Assembly: GCF_004785685.1 (NCBI RefSeq)
Contig: NZ_SRPF01000008.1
Location: 1-59,467 of the forward strand
Source: Marinobacter confluentis
GTDB taxonomy: Bacteria; Pseudomonadota; Gammaproteobacteria; Pseudomonadales; Oleiphilaceae
Direction of reading: 5' to 3'
Length of the DNA: 59,467 bases
The notes beneath the pieces were generated by a model that saw nothing but the letters and a program-made list of their open reading frames with translations, ran no database searches and had not been told where the DNA came from. Within the stretch, counting starts at the first letter, position 1. Each line of letters starts with the position of its first letter. The translations under genes were made by a program, and so were the position numbers. Below are positions 28,139-36,558 of the stretch, one piece after another.

Positions 28139-29626
28139 TCACTCGGGGCGCCCGGGCGAAAGATCAAGGCCCAATCGGTGCCACATTTCATCCACCCGGT
28201 GCTTTACGTCTTCAGACATGGCAATGGCGGTGCCCCACTCCCGGTCGGTTTCGCCGGGCCACTTGCTGGTGGCGTCCATGCCCATTTTCGAACCCAGGCC
28301 AGACACCGGCGAGGCAAAATCCAGGTAATCGATAGGCGTGTTTTCCACCAGCGTGGTATCCCGGCTTGGGTCCATCCGTGTGGTCATGGCCCAGATCACA
28401 TCTTCCCAGTTACGGGCATCCACATCGTCGTCGGTCACGATCACAAACTTGGTGTACATGAACTGCCGCAGGAAGGACCATACGCCCATCATCACACGCT
28501 TGGCATGGCCCGGATACTGCTTCTTCATGGTGACCACTGCCATGCGGTAGGAACAGCCCTCTGGCGGCAGGTAGAAATCGACAATCTCCGGAAACTGCTT
28601 CTGCAGGATCGGGATAAAGACTTCGTTCAGCGCCACGCCCAGAATCGCCGGCTCATCCGGTGGACGGCCAGTATAGGTGCTGTGGTAGATGGGGTTGCGA
28701 CGATGGGTGACCCGTTCCACGGTGAACACCGGGAAATGGTCCACTTCGTTGTAGTAACCCGTGTGATCCCCAAAGGGCCCTTCCGGCGCCATGTCGTCCG
28801 GATAGATAAACCCTTCCAGCACGATTTCGGCACTGGCAGGCACCTGCAGATCACTCAACTCGCACTGGACCAGTTCGGTGCGACTGCCGCGAAGCAGGCC
28901 CGCAAAAGCATATTCAGACAGGGTGTCCGGCACCGGCGTCACCGCACCCAGAATCGTCGCAGGGTCGGCGCCCAGGGCCACAGCGACGGGATAGGGCTGG
29001 CCAGGGTTCTGTCGCTGGAACTCCTGAAAATCCAGCGCGCCACCACGGTGGCTGAGCCAGCGCATGATCAGCCGGTTGCGACCGATCAACTGCTGCCGAT
29101 AGATACCTAAATTCTGCCGCTCTTTATGAGGCCCACGGGTGATCACCAGTGGCCAGGTCACCAATGGCCCGGCGTCCCCCGGCCAGCAGTGCTGGACGGG
29201 AATCTTGTACAGATCCACCTGGTCTTTGTTGTAAACCACTTCCTGGCAAGGGGCTGAACGCAGCACCTTGGGGCTCATTTTCATGACCTTGCGGAAGATC
29301 GGGAATTTCTCGATGGCGTCCTTGAAGCCCTTGGGCGGATCCGGCTCTTTCAGAAACGCCAACAGCTTGCCAATGTCCCGCAGCGCAGTCACGTTATCAT
29401 GCCCCATGCCCATGGCGACCCGCTTGGGGGTGCCAAACAGGTTGGCCAGCACGGGCATGTCGTAACCTTTGGGATTCTCAAACAACAACGCAGGCCCACC
29501 TGCCCGCAGAGTGCGGTCGCAGATTTCGGTCATTTCCAGATGGGGATCAACTTCCACTGAAATCCGCTTCAGTTCGCCCAGCTTTTCAAGCTGGTCTATG
29601 AAGTCTCTCAGGTCGTTGTATTTCAT
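28139..29626 (-). CDS. ubiD: UbiD decarboxylase (3-octaprenyl-4-hydroxybenzoate)
   Basis: Prenylated-FMN-dependent decarboxylase of ubiquinone synthesis, 495 residues from ATG 29626, which has GGAG at good spacing. The longer frame from 29746 runs through the structured repeat at 29683-29779 and is not real. The N-terminus [19 protein letters not shown] and the [11 protein letters not shown] region typical of the active site are present. The partner UbiX, which makes the cofactor, is not encoded in the window. The reductase gene follows 1 bp after the stop. Confidence 0.95.
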   Translation of the reverse strand: MKYNDLRDFIDQLEKLGELKRISVEVDPHLEMTEICDRTLRAGGPALLFENPKGYDMPVLANLFGTPKRVAMGMGHDNVTALRDIGKLLAFLKEPDPPKGFKDAIEKFPIFRKVMKMSPKVLRSAPCQEVVYNKDQVDLYKIPVQHCWPGDAGPLVTWPLVITRGPHKERQNLGIYRQQLIGRNRLIMRWLSHRGGALDFQEFQRQNPGQPYPVAVALGADPATILGAVTPVPDTLSEYAFAGLLRGSRTELVQCELSDLQVPASAEIVLEGFIYPDDMAPEGPFGDHTGYYNEVDHFPVFTVERVTHRRNPIYHSTYTGRPPDEPAILGVALNEVFIPILQKQFPEIVDFYLPPEGCSYRMAVVTMKKQYPGHAKRVMMGVWSFLRQFMYTKFVIVTDDDVDARNWEDVIWAMTTRMDPSRDTTLVENTPIDYLDFASPVSGLGSKMGMDATSKWPGETDREWGTAIAMSEDVKHRVDEMWHRLGLDLSPGRPE

Positions 29627-29682
29627 CTCTGGCTCCGGTTTGTTTAACCTGGTTGCAGGATAACTTCGGTGCAGGAACAGGA

Positions 29683-29779
29683 TGGTGGCTGCCTTTTCCC
29701 AGACACGCCGTGAACCCATCCATGGGGGCTCGGCATTGCCATCCATGGCAATGCACGGTCTGGGAAAAGGCAGCCACCA
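29683..29779 (-). ncRNA. TwoAYGGAY-like structured element, copy A
   Basis: A perfect 22-bp stem (29683-29704 with 29758-29779) encloses a 53-nt core at 29705-29757. Read on the minus strand, the core forms two hairpins: GCATTGCC(ATGGAT)GGCAATGC and CCC(ATGGAT)GGG. The two ATGGAT loops fit the name of the TwoAYGGAY RNA motif known from comparative genomics, whose function is unknown. It lies between the rho stop and the ubiD start, in the same direction as both. The strand was set by the loop motif. I recall the motif from memory, and a covariance-model search would settle it. Confidence 0.75.
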
Positions 29780-29970
29780 CCCCGTTCACCAGCCACGAGT
29801 CTGCTGCAAACAGAAAAAGCGCAAAGAACGCTTGAACCGACAATAACGATGCGCCCGGAGAATCGGATCAGCAGAATATATTGCTTAACCTAACAGATTC
29901 ACCCGGACGAATCCGAAATCAGACAACAGGCTTTGAAATATTAAGATGCGCGAAAGAATTCAGATTGGCG
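29780..29970. other. Spacer between inverted structured elements
   Basis: This 191-base spacer separates copies A and B and contains no gene I can support. The stretch 29820-29960 is AT-richer than its surroundings and could hold a promoter for ubiD. No ribosome-binding site with a credible reading frame was seen. Confidence 0.3.
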
Positions 29971-30071
29971 AAGCCGGGGAGAGCATCCCCGGACCGTGCA
30001 TTGCCAGGGATGGCAATGCCGAGCCCCCATGGATGGGTTTACGGCGTGTCCGGGGATGCTCTCCCCGGCTT
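29971..30071 (+). ncRNA. TwoAYGGAY-like structured element, copy B
   Basis: A perfect 24-bp stem (29971-29994 with 30048-30071) encloses a 53-nt core at 29995-30047. The core matches the reverse complement of copy A at 51 of 53 positions, but the stem sequence is unrelated to that of copy A. The two hairpin loops read AGGGAT and ATGGAT. It points opposite to copy A and to rho, starting 54 bp beyond the rho stop. The GC-rich stem, without a long T-run, is not a typical intrinsic terminator. Confidence 0.75.
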
Positions 30072-30125
30072 TGCCCTACTCCCTGAACCCGATGCGCAAT
30101 GGAGGCTCACACCCAGTGCTGAGAC

Positions 30126-31388
30126 CTAACGACGCTTCATAGACTGGAAGAATTCGTCGTTGGTCTTGGTTTCCCGGAGCTTGTCCAGCAGAAACTCAAT
30201 GGACGCCGTGTCGTCTTCCATGGAGTGCAACAGCTTGCGCAGAATCCAGATGCGCTGGATATCCGCCTCGCTCATCAGCAGATCTTCTCGACGCGTGCCG
30301 GAGCTGCGGATGTTCAGGGCCGGATAGACACGCTTCTCGGCAATCTTGCGATCCAGGTGGATCTCCATGTTGCCGGTGCCCTTGAATTCTTCGTAGATCA
30401 CCTCGTCCATCTTGGACCCGGTGTTCACCAGCGCTGTCGCCAGGATAGTCAGGCTTCCGCCCTCTTCCACGTTACGGGCAGCACCAAAGAAACGCTTTGG
30501 CTTTTCCAGGGCGTGGGCGTCCACACCACCGGTCAGCACCTTGCCGGATGAGGGGATAACGGTGTTGTAGGCACGGGCCAGACGGGTGATGGAATCCAGC
30601 AGGATTACCACGTCTTTCTTGTGCTCGACCAGACGCTTGGCCTTCTCGATGACCATTTCCGCGACCTGAACGTGACGGGCCGGCGGCTCGTCGAAGGTCG
30701 AGGCAATGACCTCACCGCGAACGGTCCGCTGCATCTCGGTGACTTCTTCCGGGCGCTCGTCAATCAGCAGCACCATCACATGGCACTCCGGATTGTTGCG
30801 GGTAATGGACTGGGCGATGCTCTGCATCAGCAGCGTCTTACCGGCCTTGGGTGGGGAAACGATCAGACCACGCTGGCCCTTGCCGATGGGCGCGACCAGG
30901 TCCAACACCCTTGAAGAAAGATCTTCGGTACTGCCGTTACCGGCTTCGAGCATCAGGCGCTCGTCCGGGAACAGAGGTGTCAGGTTCTCAAACAGGATCT
31001 TGTTGCGGGCGTTATCCGGTTTGTCGAAGTTGATCTCGTTAACCTTCAGCAGCGCAAAATAGCGCTCGCCGTCTTTTGGCGGCCGGATCTTGCCAGCAAC
31101 TGTGTCACCGGTGCGAAGGTTGAACCGGCGGATCTGGCTGGGGGAGACGTATATGTCGTCCGGCCCGGCCAGGTATGACGCGTCGGCGGAACGCAGAAAG
31201 CCGAAGCCGTCCTGCAGAATTTCCAGTACGCCGTCACCGTAGATGTCTTCACCGCTCTTGGCATGCTTCTTCAGAATGGTGAAGATCACATCCTGCTTGC
31301 GCGAACGAGCCAGGTTATCGAGGCCCATCTCTTGCGCAATTTCGAGCAATTCGGGCATGGAATTCTGCTTGAGTTCAGTAAGATTCAT
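30126..31388 (-). CDS. rho: Transcription termination factor Rho
   Basis: Hexameric RNA-dependent ATPase that terminates transcription. The N-terminal Rho_N domain ([18 protein letters not shown]) and RNA-binding cold-shock-like domain (DGFGFLRS) precede the ATPase with Walker [11 protein letters not shown] and Walker [14 protein letters not shown]. At 420 residues it is full length. It is followed on the same strand by ubiD after a 499-bp gap that holds two structured elements. The long leader (361 bp) is typical of an autoregulated rho gene. Confidence 0.97.
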   Translation of the reverse strand: MNLTELKQNSMPELLEIAQEMGLDNLARSRKQDVIFTILKKHAKSGEDIYGDGVLEILQDGFGFLRSADASYLAGPDDIYVSPSQIRRFNLRTGDTVAGKIRPPKDGERYFALLKVNEINFDKPDNARNKILFENLTPLFPDERLMLEAGNGSTEDLSSRVLDLVAPIGKGQRGLIVSPPKAGKTLLMQSIAQSITRNNPECHVMVLLIDERPEEVTEMQRTVRGEVIASTFDEPPARHVQVAEMVIEKAKRLVEHKKDVVILLDSITRLARAYNTVIPSSGKVLTGGVDAHALEKPKRFFGAARNVEEGGSLTILATALVNTGSKMDEVIYEEFKGTGNMEIHLDRKIAEKRVYPALNIRSSGTRREDLLMSEADIQRIWILRKLLHSMEDDTASIEFLLDKLRETKTNDEFFQSMKRR

Positions 31389-31749
31389 AGGTTATTAGAT
31401 TTTCAGGAATGGAAGTAAGCGATCATTGGAATGACAGGAATGCCCGCGAGCATATTGTTCGGGTACACGTTTGAACTAGGTGCTGGCCAGATGGAGCAAC
31501 CGGTGGAGATAGAATCCGGAAAGTACTGAAGCCAGAGACAGGAAGAACAACCGTTCGCCGGGCAAGGAGGATCATCAGCCACCTTCAGCATCAATGTCAA
31601 GTGAAGTTGCGCACTTTTGGACCAATTTGCGGTTTAATGCTATCCGACTGTGTCCCTCCGAAGGGTTACTCCCCTTCCATTTGCCGACAGCGAACACGAT
31701 ACTACCCCTATAATTGTCCTGACCCTGATGCTGTTTCTGGAGTACAACC
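31389..31749. promoter_or_regulatory. Divergent rho / moaB intergenic region
   Basis: No gene is supported in these 361 bases. They must contain the rho promoter and leader on the minus strand and the moaB promoter on the plus strand. Rho genes are often autoregulated through the leader by Rho-dependent attenuation, which could apply here. A 65-codon minus-strand frame at 31403-31600 lacks a good start context. I see no Moco-riboswitch-like structure ahead of moaB. Confidence 0.35.
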
Positions 31750-32316
31750 ATGAGTAGTGACGCCACCGTTGATCTCAAGCCCCTGAACATTGCGCTGCTG
31801 ACCGTATCGGACAGTCGCGGCGAGGCAGAAGATACCTCCGGACTGTTCCTTGAGAACAGCGTTATTGAAGCCGGGCACAAGCTGGTTGCCCGCCGGATAC
31901 TGCCCGACGACGTTTACCTGATCCGCGCGCTGGTCGCCGGCTGGACCGCCGACCCCCAGGTTCACGTCGTGCTGATCACCGGTGGCACAGGTTTCCATGA
32001 ACGCGACAGCACACCGGAAGCGATCATGCCGCTTCTGGACAAGGCTATCGAAGGTTTCGGCGAAGAGTTCCGCCGTCAGTCCGCCCTGGAGATCCGGTCT
32101 TCAACGGTTCAGTCCCGGGCGTTTGGCGGACTTGCGAACCACACGGTGATTTTCTGCCTGCCCGGCTCGACCGGCGCCTGCCGTACAGGATGGAACGGCA
32201 TCCTGCGCGATCAGCTGGACAGCCGCCACCAGCCCTGTAACTTCTCGGCACTGGTGTTGGGTAAGCCCGACAAGCCGTTGGAGCGGCTGCACCAGAGGAT
32301 AGGCGCCCATGGCTGA
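31750..32316 (+). CDS. moaB: Molybdopterin biosynthesis protein MoaB
   Basis: A 188-residue MoCF/MogA-like protein; in most bacteria this family adenylylates molybdopterin before molybdenum insertion. The signatures LLTVSDSRG, ITGGTGFHERDSTPEA and LPGSTGACRTGWNGIL are present. It opens a four-gene cluster (moaB-moeA-moaD-moaE), with moaB overlapping moeA by 8 bp. The genes for the first pathway steps, moaA and moaC, are not in the window. Confidence 0.94.
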   Translation: MSSDATVDLKPLNIALLTVSDSRGEAEDTSGLFLENSVIEAGHKLVARRILPDDVYLIRALVAGWTADPQVHVVLITGGTGFHERDSTPEAIMPLLDKAIEGFGEEFRRQSALEIRSSTVQSRAFGGLANHTVIFCLPGSTGACRTGWNGILRDQLDSRHQPCNFSALVLGKPDKPLERLHQRIGAHG

Positions 32317-33523
32317 TAAACCGCTGACCCGCCTGGAAGATGCACTCGAACAGATACTGGGACAGGTTCCGGTACCCGATGCTTCGGAAACCATAGACCT
32401 GGCAGACTCCCTCGGCCGGGTGCTGGCCGAGGATTACCGGGTGCCGGCGGATGTTCCGCCTGCCGATAACAGCGCCGTGGATGGCTACGCGCTGCGCCTG
32501 GCTGACCTCGCTGACGGCACACCTATCGCGATTTCCAACCGGATACCGGCGGGCGCGGCACCCTCTGCCCTGACCCCGGGCACTGCAGCCCGGATCTTTA
32601 CCGGCTCGGAAATCCCCGAAGGTGCCGACTCCGTCGTGATGCAGGAAAACACCCAGCTGGAAAACGGCAGCCTCTCAGTGACCAGCGCCGTGACCCTTGG
32701 ACAGAACATCCGACGCAGGGGCCAGGACCTGGCCCAGGGCGCCCTGGCCCTGCCGGCAGGCACTCGAATCCGCCCCCAGGAAATGGGACTGCTGGCTTCT
32801 ATCGGTCATGCGCACCTCAGCGTTCGGCCACGACTGAAAGTCGCGTTCTTCAGCACCGGTGATGAGCTGGTCAGTCCGGGCCAGGCTCTGGGGCCGGGCC
32901 AGATCTACAACAGCAACCGATTCATGCTGGCCGGCCTGCTTGCCGAAGCCGGCTGCGAACTGGTTACCAGCGACACCCTCAAGGATGTTCGGGAATCCAC
33001 CCGCGACGCGCTTCAACGCGCAGCCAGTGGCGCTGATCTGATGATCACCACCGGTGGCGTTTCAGTCGGTGAAGAAGACCACGTTCGGGCTGTTATGGAA
33101 GAAATGGGTTCGCTGTCGCTCTGGCGACTGGCCATTAAACCAGGCAAGCCGCTGGCATTTGGTAAAATCAGCGGCACTCCCGTGCTGGGGCTCCCCGGCA
33201 ACCCGGGATCTGTTCTGGCCACTTTCCTGATGGTAGGTATGCCGCTGATCAGACACCTGCAGGGGCGAAACGACCCGAATATCACCGGTGACCGCGTGGC
33301 GGTCAATTTTCCGGTTGAAAAAACGTCGATACGCCGGGAATTTCTGCGGGTACGCCGTGCCAAAGTGGAAGAAAGGCCCGTTCTGGAGGCCCACCCCAAT
33401 CAGGGTTCTGGCCTACTCAGTTCAGCCTGCTGGGCAGACGGCCTTGCGGTTGTGCCCGAGAATACCACCCTTGAACCGGGCGATCTGGTCACCTATTTAT
33501 CGTTTGAAGAACTGTTGAGGTAA
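32309..33523 (+). CDS. moeA: Molybdopterin molybdenumtransferase MoeA
   Basis: A 404-residue enzyme that inserts molybdate into adenylylated molybdopterin. The N-terminal domain shows DNSAVDGYALR, the MoCF domain shows TTGGVSVGEEDHVR, and LGLPGNPGSVL marks the active-site region. The gene overlaps moaB by 8 bp and moaD follows 2 bp after its stop, indicating one transcript. Confidence 0.95.
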   Translation: MADKPLTRLEDALEQILGQVPVPDASETIDLADSLGRVLAEDYRVPADVPPADNSAVDGYALRLADLADGTPIAISNRIPAGAAPSALTPGTAARIFTGSEIPEGADSVVMQENTQLENGSLSVTSAVTLGQNIRRRGQDLAQGALALPAGTRIRPQEMGLLASIGHAHLSVRPRLKVAFFSTGDELVSPGQALGPGQIYNSNRFMLAGLLAEAGCELVTSDTLKDVRESTRDALQRAASGADLMITTGGVSVGEEDHVRAVMEEMGSLSLWRLAIKPGKPLAFGKISGTPVLGLPGNPGSVLATFLMVGMPLIRHLQGRNDPNITGDRVAVNFPVEKTSIRREFLRVRRAKVEERPVLEAHPNQGSGLLSSACWADGLAVVPENTTLEPGDLVTYLSFEELLR

Positions 33524-33525
33524 CA

Positions 33526-33795
33526 ATGACGGAAGCACTTTCAGACACTTTCACCGTGCGATTTTTTGCTCGTTTGCGTGAGGAGCTAGGCGTCGAGGAA
33601 ATGACCCTGAAAGCTGAACCAGGTCTGACCACCGGCAGGGTTCTGGAGCAGCTGGCCAGCCGGGGTGGCCCCTGGTCGCAACTCAAGAACGGCCAGCCGG
33701 TGATGATTGCGGTCAACCAGGCCATGGCCAAAGAAGCCACGGCCGTGAATGCTGGTGATGAGCTGGCGTTTTTTCCGCCGGTCACAGGGGGCTGA
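33526..33795 (+). CDS. moaD: Molybdopterin synthase sulfur carrier subunit MoaD
   Basis: An 89-residue ubiquitin-like protein ending in Gly-Gly (FFPPVTGG), where the thiocarboxylate is formed. It donates sulfur to MoaE in the conversion of precursor Z to molybdopterin. The internal FARLREELG and VNQAMAKEATAVNAGDELAF segments fit the family. The stop lies 1 bp before the GTG start of moaE. Confidence 0.94.
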   Translation: MTEALSDTFTVRFFARLREELGVEEMTLKAEPGLTTGRVLEQLASRGGPWSQLKNGQPVMIAVNQAMAKEATAVNAGDELAFFPPVTGG

Positions 33796-33796
33796 T

Positions 33797-34240
33797 GTGA
33801 TTTCGATTCAGGCTGATGATTTTGACCCTAACGCTGAATATCAGGCTTTGCGCCAAAGTGGGCCAGACACCGGCGCCATCGCGACTTTCACGGGCTTGGT
33901 CCGGATCAGTGGCGACCATTCCGGGGTCACCGGATTGTTCCTGGAGCATTACCCGGGCATGACGGAGGCCGTGATCCAGCAACTGATCGATCAGGCTTCG
34001 GAACGCTGGAATATACTCACCGCCCGAGTCATTCACCGGATAGGACCGCTACCGCTGGGCGATCAGATTGTGTTTGTCGGTATCGCAAGCCGTCACAGGG
34101 GCGATGCGTTTGCAGCCTGTGAATTCATTATGGATGCCCTGAAAACATCAGCGCCGTTCTGGAAAAAGGAAATCAATCAGGAGGGAGAACACTGGGTGGA
34201 GCAGAAAACGTCTGACCTGGAGCGGTCAGAATCCTGGTAG
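33797..34240 (+). CDS. moaE: Molybdopterin synthase catalytic subunit MoaE
   Basis: GTG 33797 gives a 147-residue protein of normal length; the open frame extends to 33749, but that part overlaps moaD. The signatures GAIATFTGLVR, LFLEHYPGMTE and SRHRGDAFAACEFIMDALK are clear, and the C-terminal PFWKKE contains the catalytic lysines. It completes the MoaD-MoaE synthase pair. A likely terminator follows at 34240-34289. Confidence 0.95.
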   Translation: MISIQADDFDPNAEYQALRQSGPDTGAIATFTGLVRISGDHSGVTGLFLEHYPGMTEAVIQQLIDQASERWNILTARVIHRIGPLPLGDQIVFVGIASRHRGDAFAACEFIMDALKTSAPFWKKEINQEGEHWVEQKTSDLERSESW

Positions 34241-34289
34241 CACCACCCCGGATCTGTCCCGGGCTCGAGGCCGTTCCCGGGGGTAGTGC
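34240..34289. terminator. Likely bidirectional terminator between moaE and trxA
   Basis: GCACCACCCCGG at 34240-34251 pairs, with one mismatch and one bulge, with CCGGGGGTAGTGC at 34277-34289. It lies between two convergent genes. There is no strong T-run on either side, so efficiency is uncertain. Confidence 0.45.
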
Positions 34290-34304
34290 CAACAGCGCCA
34301 GCAA

Positions 34305-34631
34305 TCAGAGGTTGCTGTCGAGGAAGGCCGCCAGTTGTGACTTGGACAGCGCGCCTACTTTGGTCGCATCCACGTTGCCGTTCTTGAACAGCATAAGGGT
34401 TGGAATGCCACGGATGTTGAATTTGGGTGGCGTCTGTTCGTTTTCATCAATGTTCAGTTTGCAGACTTTCAGCTTGCCCGCGTATTCGTCCGCCATTTCT
34501 TCCAGAACCGGTGCGATCATCTTGCAGGGGCCGCACCACTCTGCCCAATAATCCACAAGTACAGGCACGTCGGACTGAAGCACGTCCTGTTCAAAGGATG
34601 CGTCGGTTACGTTTACAATATTTCCGCTCAT
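34305..34631 (-). CDS. trxA: Thioredoxin 1
   Basis: A 108-residue cytoplasmic thioredoxin with the redox motif WCGPCK near residue 32, the cis-Pro loop [10 protein letters not shown] and the normal C-terminus LAAFLDSNL. It reduces protein disulfides, fed by thioredoxin reductase. Position next to rho and divergent from ppx matches Pseudomonas, except that the moa cluster separates it from rho here. Confidence 0.96.
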   Translation of the reverse strand: MSGNIVNVTDASFEQDVLQSDVPVLVDYWAEWCGPCKMIAPVLEEMADEYAGKLKVCKLNIDENEQTPPKFNIRGIPTLMLFKNGNVDATKVGALSKSQLAAFLDSNL

Positions 34632-34987
34632 TTTATCTTCCCGGTTGTTGCGCTGGCCGGCTCGAAACGCCCGGATTCCAGCGGTGTTGACTCAATTTCA
34701 GGACCGGCGCCGATGCTCGGGCGCCGTCATTAAATCGGCGTTAGAATCCGCTACTTTACGCGATTGCTCCGCTAAATGTGAAGCTTATCGGCGCTGGTTC
34801 TACCCTCGGATTTCCCTGACATCCGGCGGTTCCGGTGATTGCGTTACAGATCATATGCCTTATAGTTACCGCTTAATAAAGCGGCGCAGAATCACCGCAA
34901 AGGCCCTGCCTGAAGGCAGGATGGCACTCCGGCCCGCTACTTCTCTTTACTCTGTAAATTGGGCCTGGCAGAAGGATTTCAAGACAC
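34632..34987. promoter_or_regulatory. Divergent trxA / ppx intergenic region
   Basis: This 356-base stretch holds the promoters of trxA (minus) and ppx (plus). A 138-codon plus-strand frame crosses it from 34645 to 35061, but its composition is not protein-like and it runs into ppx in another frame. A short GC hairpin, CCTGCCTGAAGGCAGG (34907-34922), is visible. I see no recognised RNA. Confidence 0.35.
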
Positions 34988-36541
34988 GTGACGGCCTTCT
35001 CTTCCGCCACCGGCAGATCTCGTACCCAGCCGCTCCGCTCCAAACCGGCGCCCGCGCCTGAGCTGCTGGCCGCTATCGACATGGGCTCCAACAGTTTCCA
35101 TATGGTTGTTGCCCGCCTGGTTCATGGCGAAATCCGCACGCTTGAAAAAATGGGCGAAAAAGTACAGCTCGGGGCCGGTCTGGATAGCAATAACCGCCTG
35201 ACCGAAGAAGCCATGCAGCGCGGCCTGGCCTGCCTTGGTCGGTTTGCCCAGCGGCTGTCCGGCATGCCCCCGGAAGCTGTTCAGGTAGTGGGTACCAATG
35301 CGCTGCGGGTGGCCCGCAATGCCCGGCATTTCATGGCCAGGGCGGAAAAAGTGCTGGGCTATCCGGTAGAAATTATCGCCGGGCGTGAAGAAGCACGCCT
35401 GATCTATCTCGGGGTTTCCCACACGCTTTCCGATGATACTGGCCGCCGTCTGGTCGTCGATATTGGCGGCGGTAGTACCGAATTCATTATTGGCGAACGG
35501 TTTGAACCCCAGGATATGGAAAGCCTGCATATGGGGTGCGTATCTTTCCGCAACCAGTACTTTCCGGACGGCAAGATCACCCGAAAGCAGATGGATCGCG
35601 CCATCACCCATGCCGAGCAGGAACTGCTGAACATCCGCCAGCATTACGTGAAACGTGGCTGGCAGAGCGCCGTTGGCTCATCCGGCACCATCAAGGCAAT
35701 AGCGGGCGTTCTGGCCAGCCTGAAACTGACGGACGGCACCATCACCATGGACGCCATGACCGAGCTGCGCAAACGCCTGGTAGCCATGGGAAAGACCGAG
35801 AAACTGGGGGATCTGGGCGTTCGCCAGGACCGCCAGAGCATATTCCCGGCGGGCTTTGCCATCCTTATGGGCGCTTTCAATTCACTGAGAATCTCGGACA
35901 TGACGTTTGCCGACGGTGCCCTGCGCGAAGGCCTGCTTTACGACATAGCCGGCCGCATCCAGCATGAAGACGTCCGCGAGCGGACTATCCAGGCGCTGCA
36001 GGAACGCTACCACGTGGACCAGCATCACGGCGGCGCCGTCGAGGCAACCGCCATTGCGGCCTGGCAACAGGTGGCCGAAGCCTGGAATATCGATACCCCT
36101 GTTGACGAGGAGGTACTGCGCTGGGGCTGCCGCCTTCACGAGATCGGCCTGACTATCTCCCACAGCCAGTATCACAAGCACGGCGCCTATCTGCTTCGGT
36201 ATTCTGACCTGCCCGGTTTCAGCCAGCAGTTCCAGCGGGAACTGGCCACCCTGGTGCGCGGTCACCGGCGCAAATTCTCCTCGTCGATTTTCGAGGAACT
36301 GGAACCGGATGACCTGCCAAGGCTGCGTTATCTCTGTATTCTGGTGCGGCTGGCGGTGTTGTTGCAGCACCCCAGAAATCACGAACAGCCCCCGGACATT
36401 ACCCTCACGCCCGCCAGCAACGGCCTGACACTGACCTTCCCCGCCGGATGGCTGGATGACCGGCCGCTGACCATGGCCGATCTTCAGAACGAGCAGGATT
36501 ATCTGGCCAAGCAGAATTTCGAACTGACCGTAAATGCCTGA
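34988..36541 (+). CDS. ppx: Exopolyphosphatase (Ppx/GppA family)
   Basis: Removes terminal phosphates from polyphosphate; some family members also act on pppGpp. The actin-like ATPase-fold motifs AAIDMGSNSFHMVVAR, VVDIGGGSTEF and GSSGTIKAIAGV are present. The C-terminal third is an HD-like helical domain (ResH...GAYLLRYSDLPGFS region). At 517 residues it is full length. A GTG at 34988 starts the frame, with a ~28-residue variable leader before the conserved region. Adjacency to trxA and rho matches Pseudomonas ppx, although ppk is not beside it here. Confidence 0.94.
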   Translation: MTAFSSATGRSRTQPLRSKPAPAPELLAAIDMGSNSFHMVVARLVHGEIRTLEKMGEKVQLGAGLDSNNRLTEEAMQRGLACLGRFAQRLSGMPPEAVQVVGTNALRVARNARHFMARAEKVLGYPVEIIAGREEARLIYLGVSHTLSDDTGRRLVVDIGGGSTEFIIGERFEPQDMESLHMGCVSFRNQYFPDGKITRKQMDRAITHAEQELLNIRQHYVKRGWQSAVGSSGTIKAIAGVLASLKLTDGTITMDAMTELRKRLVAMGKTEKLGDLGVRQDRQSIFPAGFAILMGAFNSLRISDMTFADGALREGLLYDIAGRIQHEDVRERTIQALQERYHVDQHHGGAVEATAIAAWQQVAEAWNIDTPVDEEVLRWGCRLHEIGLTISHSQYHKHGAYLLRYSDLPGFSQQFQRELATLVRGHRRKFSSSIFEELEPDDLPRLRYLCILVRLAVLLQHPRNHEQPPDITLTPASNGLTLTFPAGWLDDRPLTMADLQNEQDYLAKQNFELTVNA

Positions 36542-36558
36542 ATTCCAATCCCTGGCGC

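Noticed and set aside
29626..29746. N-terminal extension of UbiD
   Set aside because: It would translate the structured repeat copy A. ATG 29626 has a good ribosome-binding site and matches normal UbiD N-termini.
31403..31600. 65-codon frame that could be a rho leader peptide
   Set aside because: No good start context and many Pro, Cys and Ser residues without pattern; not similar to the known rho leader peptide.
34645..35061. 138-codon plus-strand frame between trxA and ppx
   Set aside because: No ribosome-binding site, unconvincing composition, and overlap with ppx in another frame.
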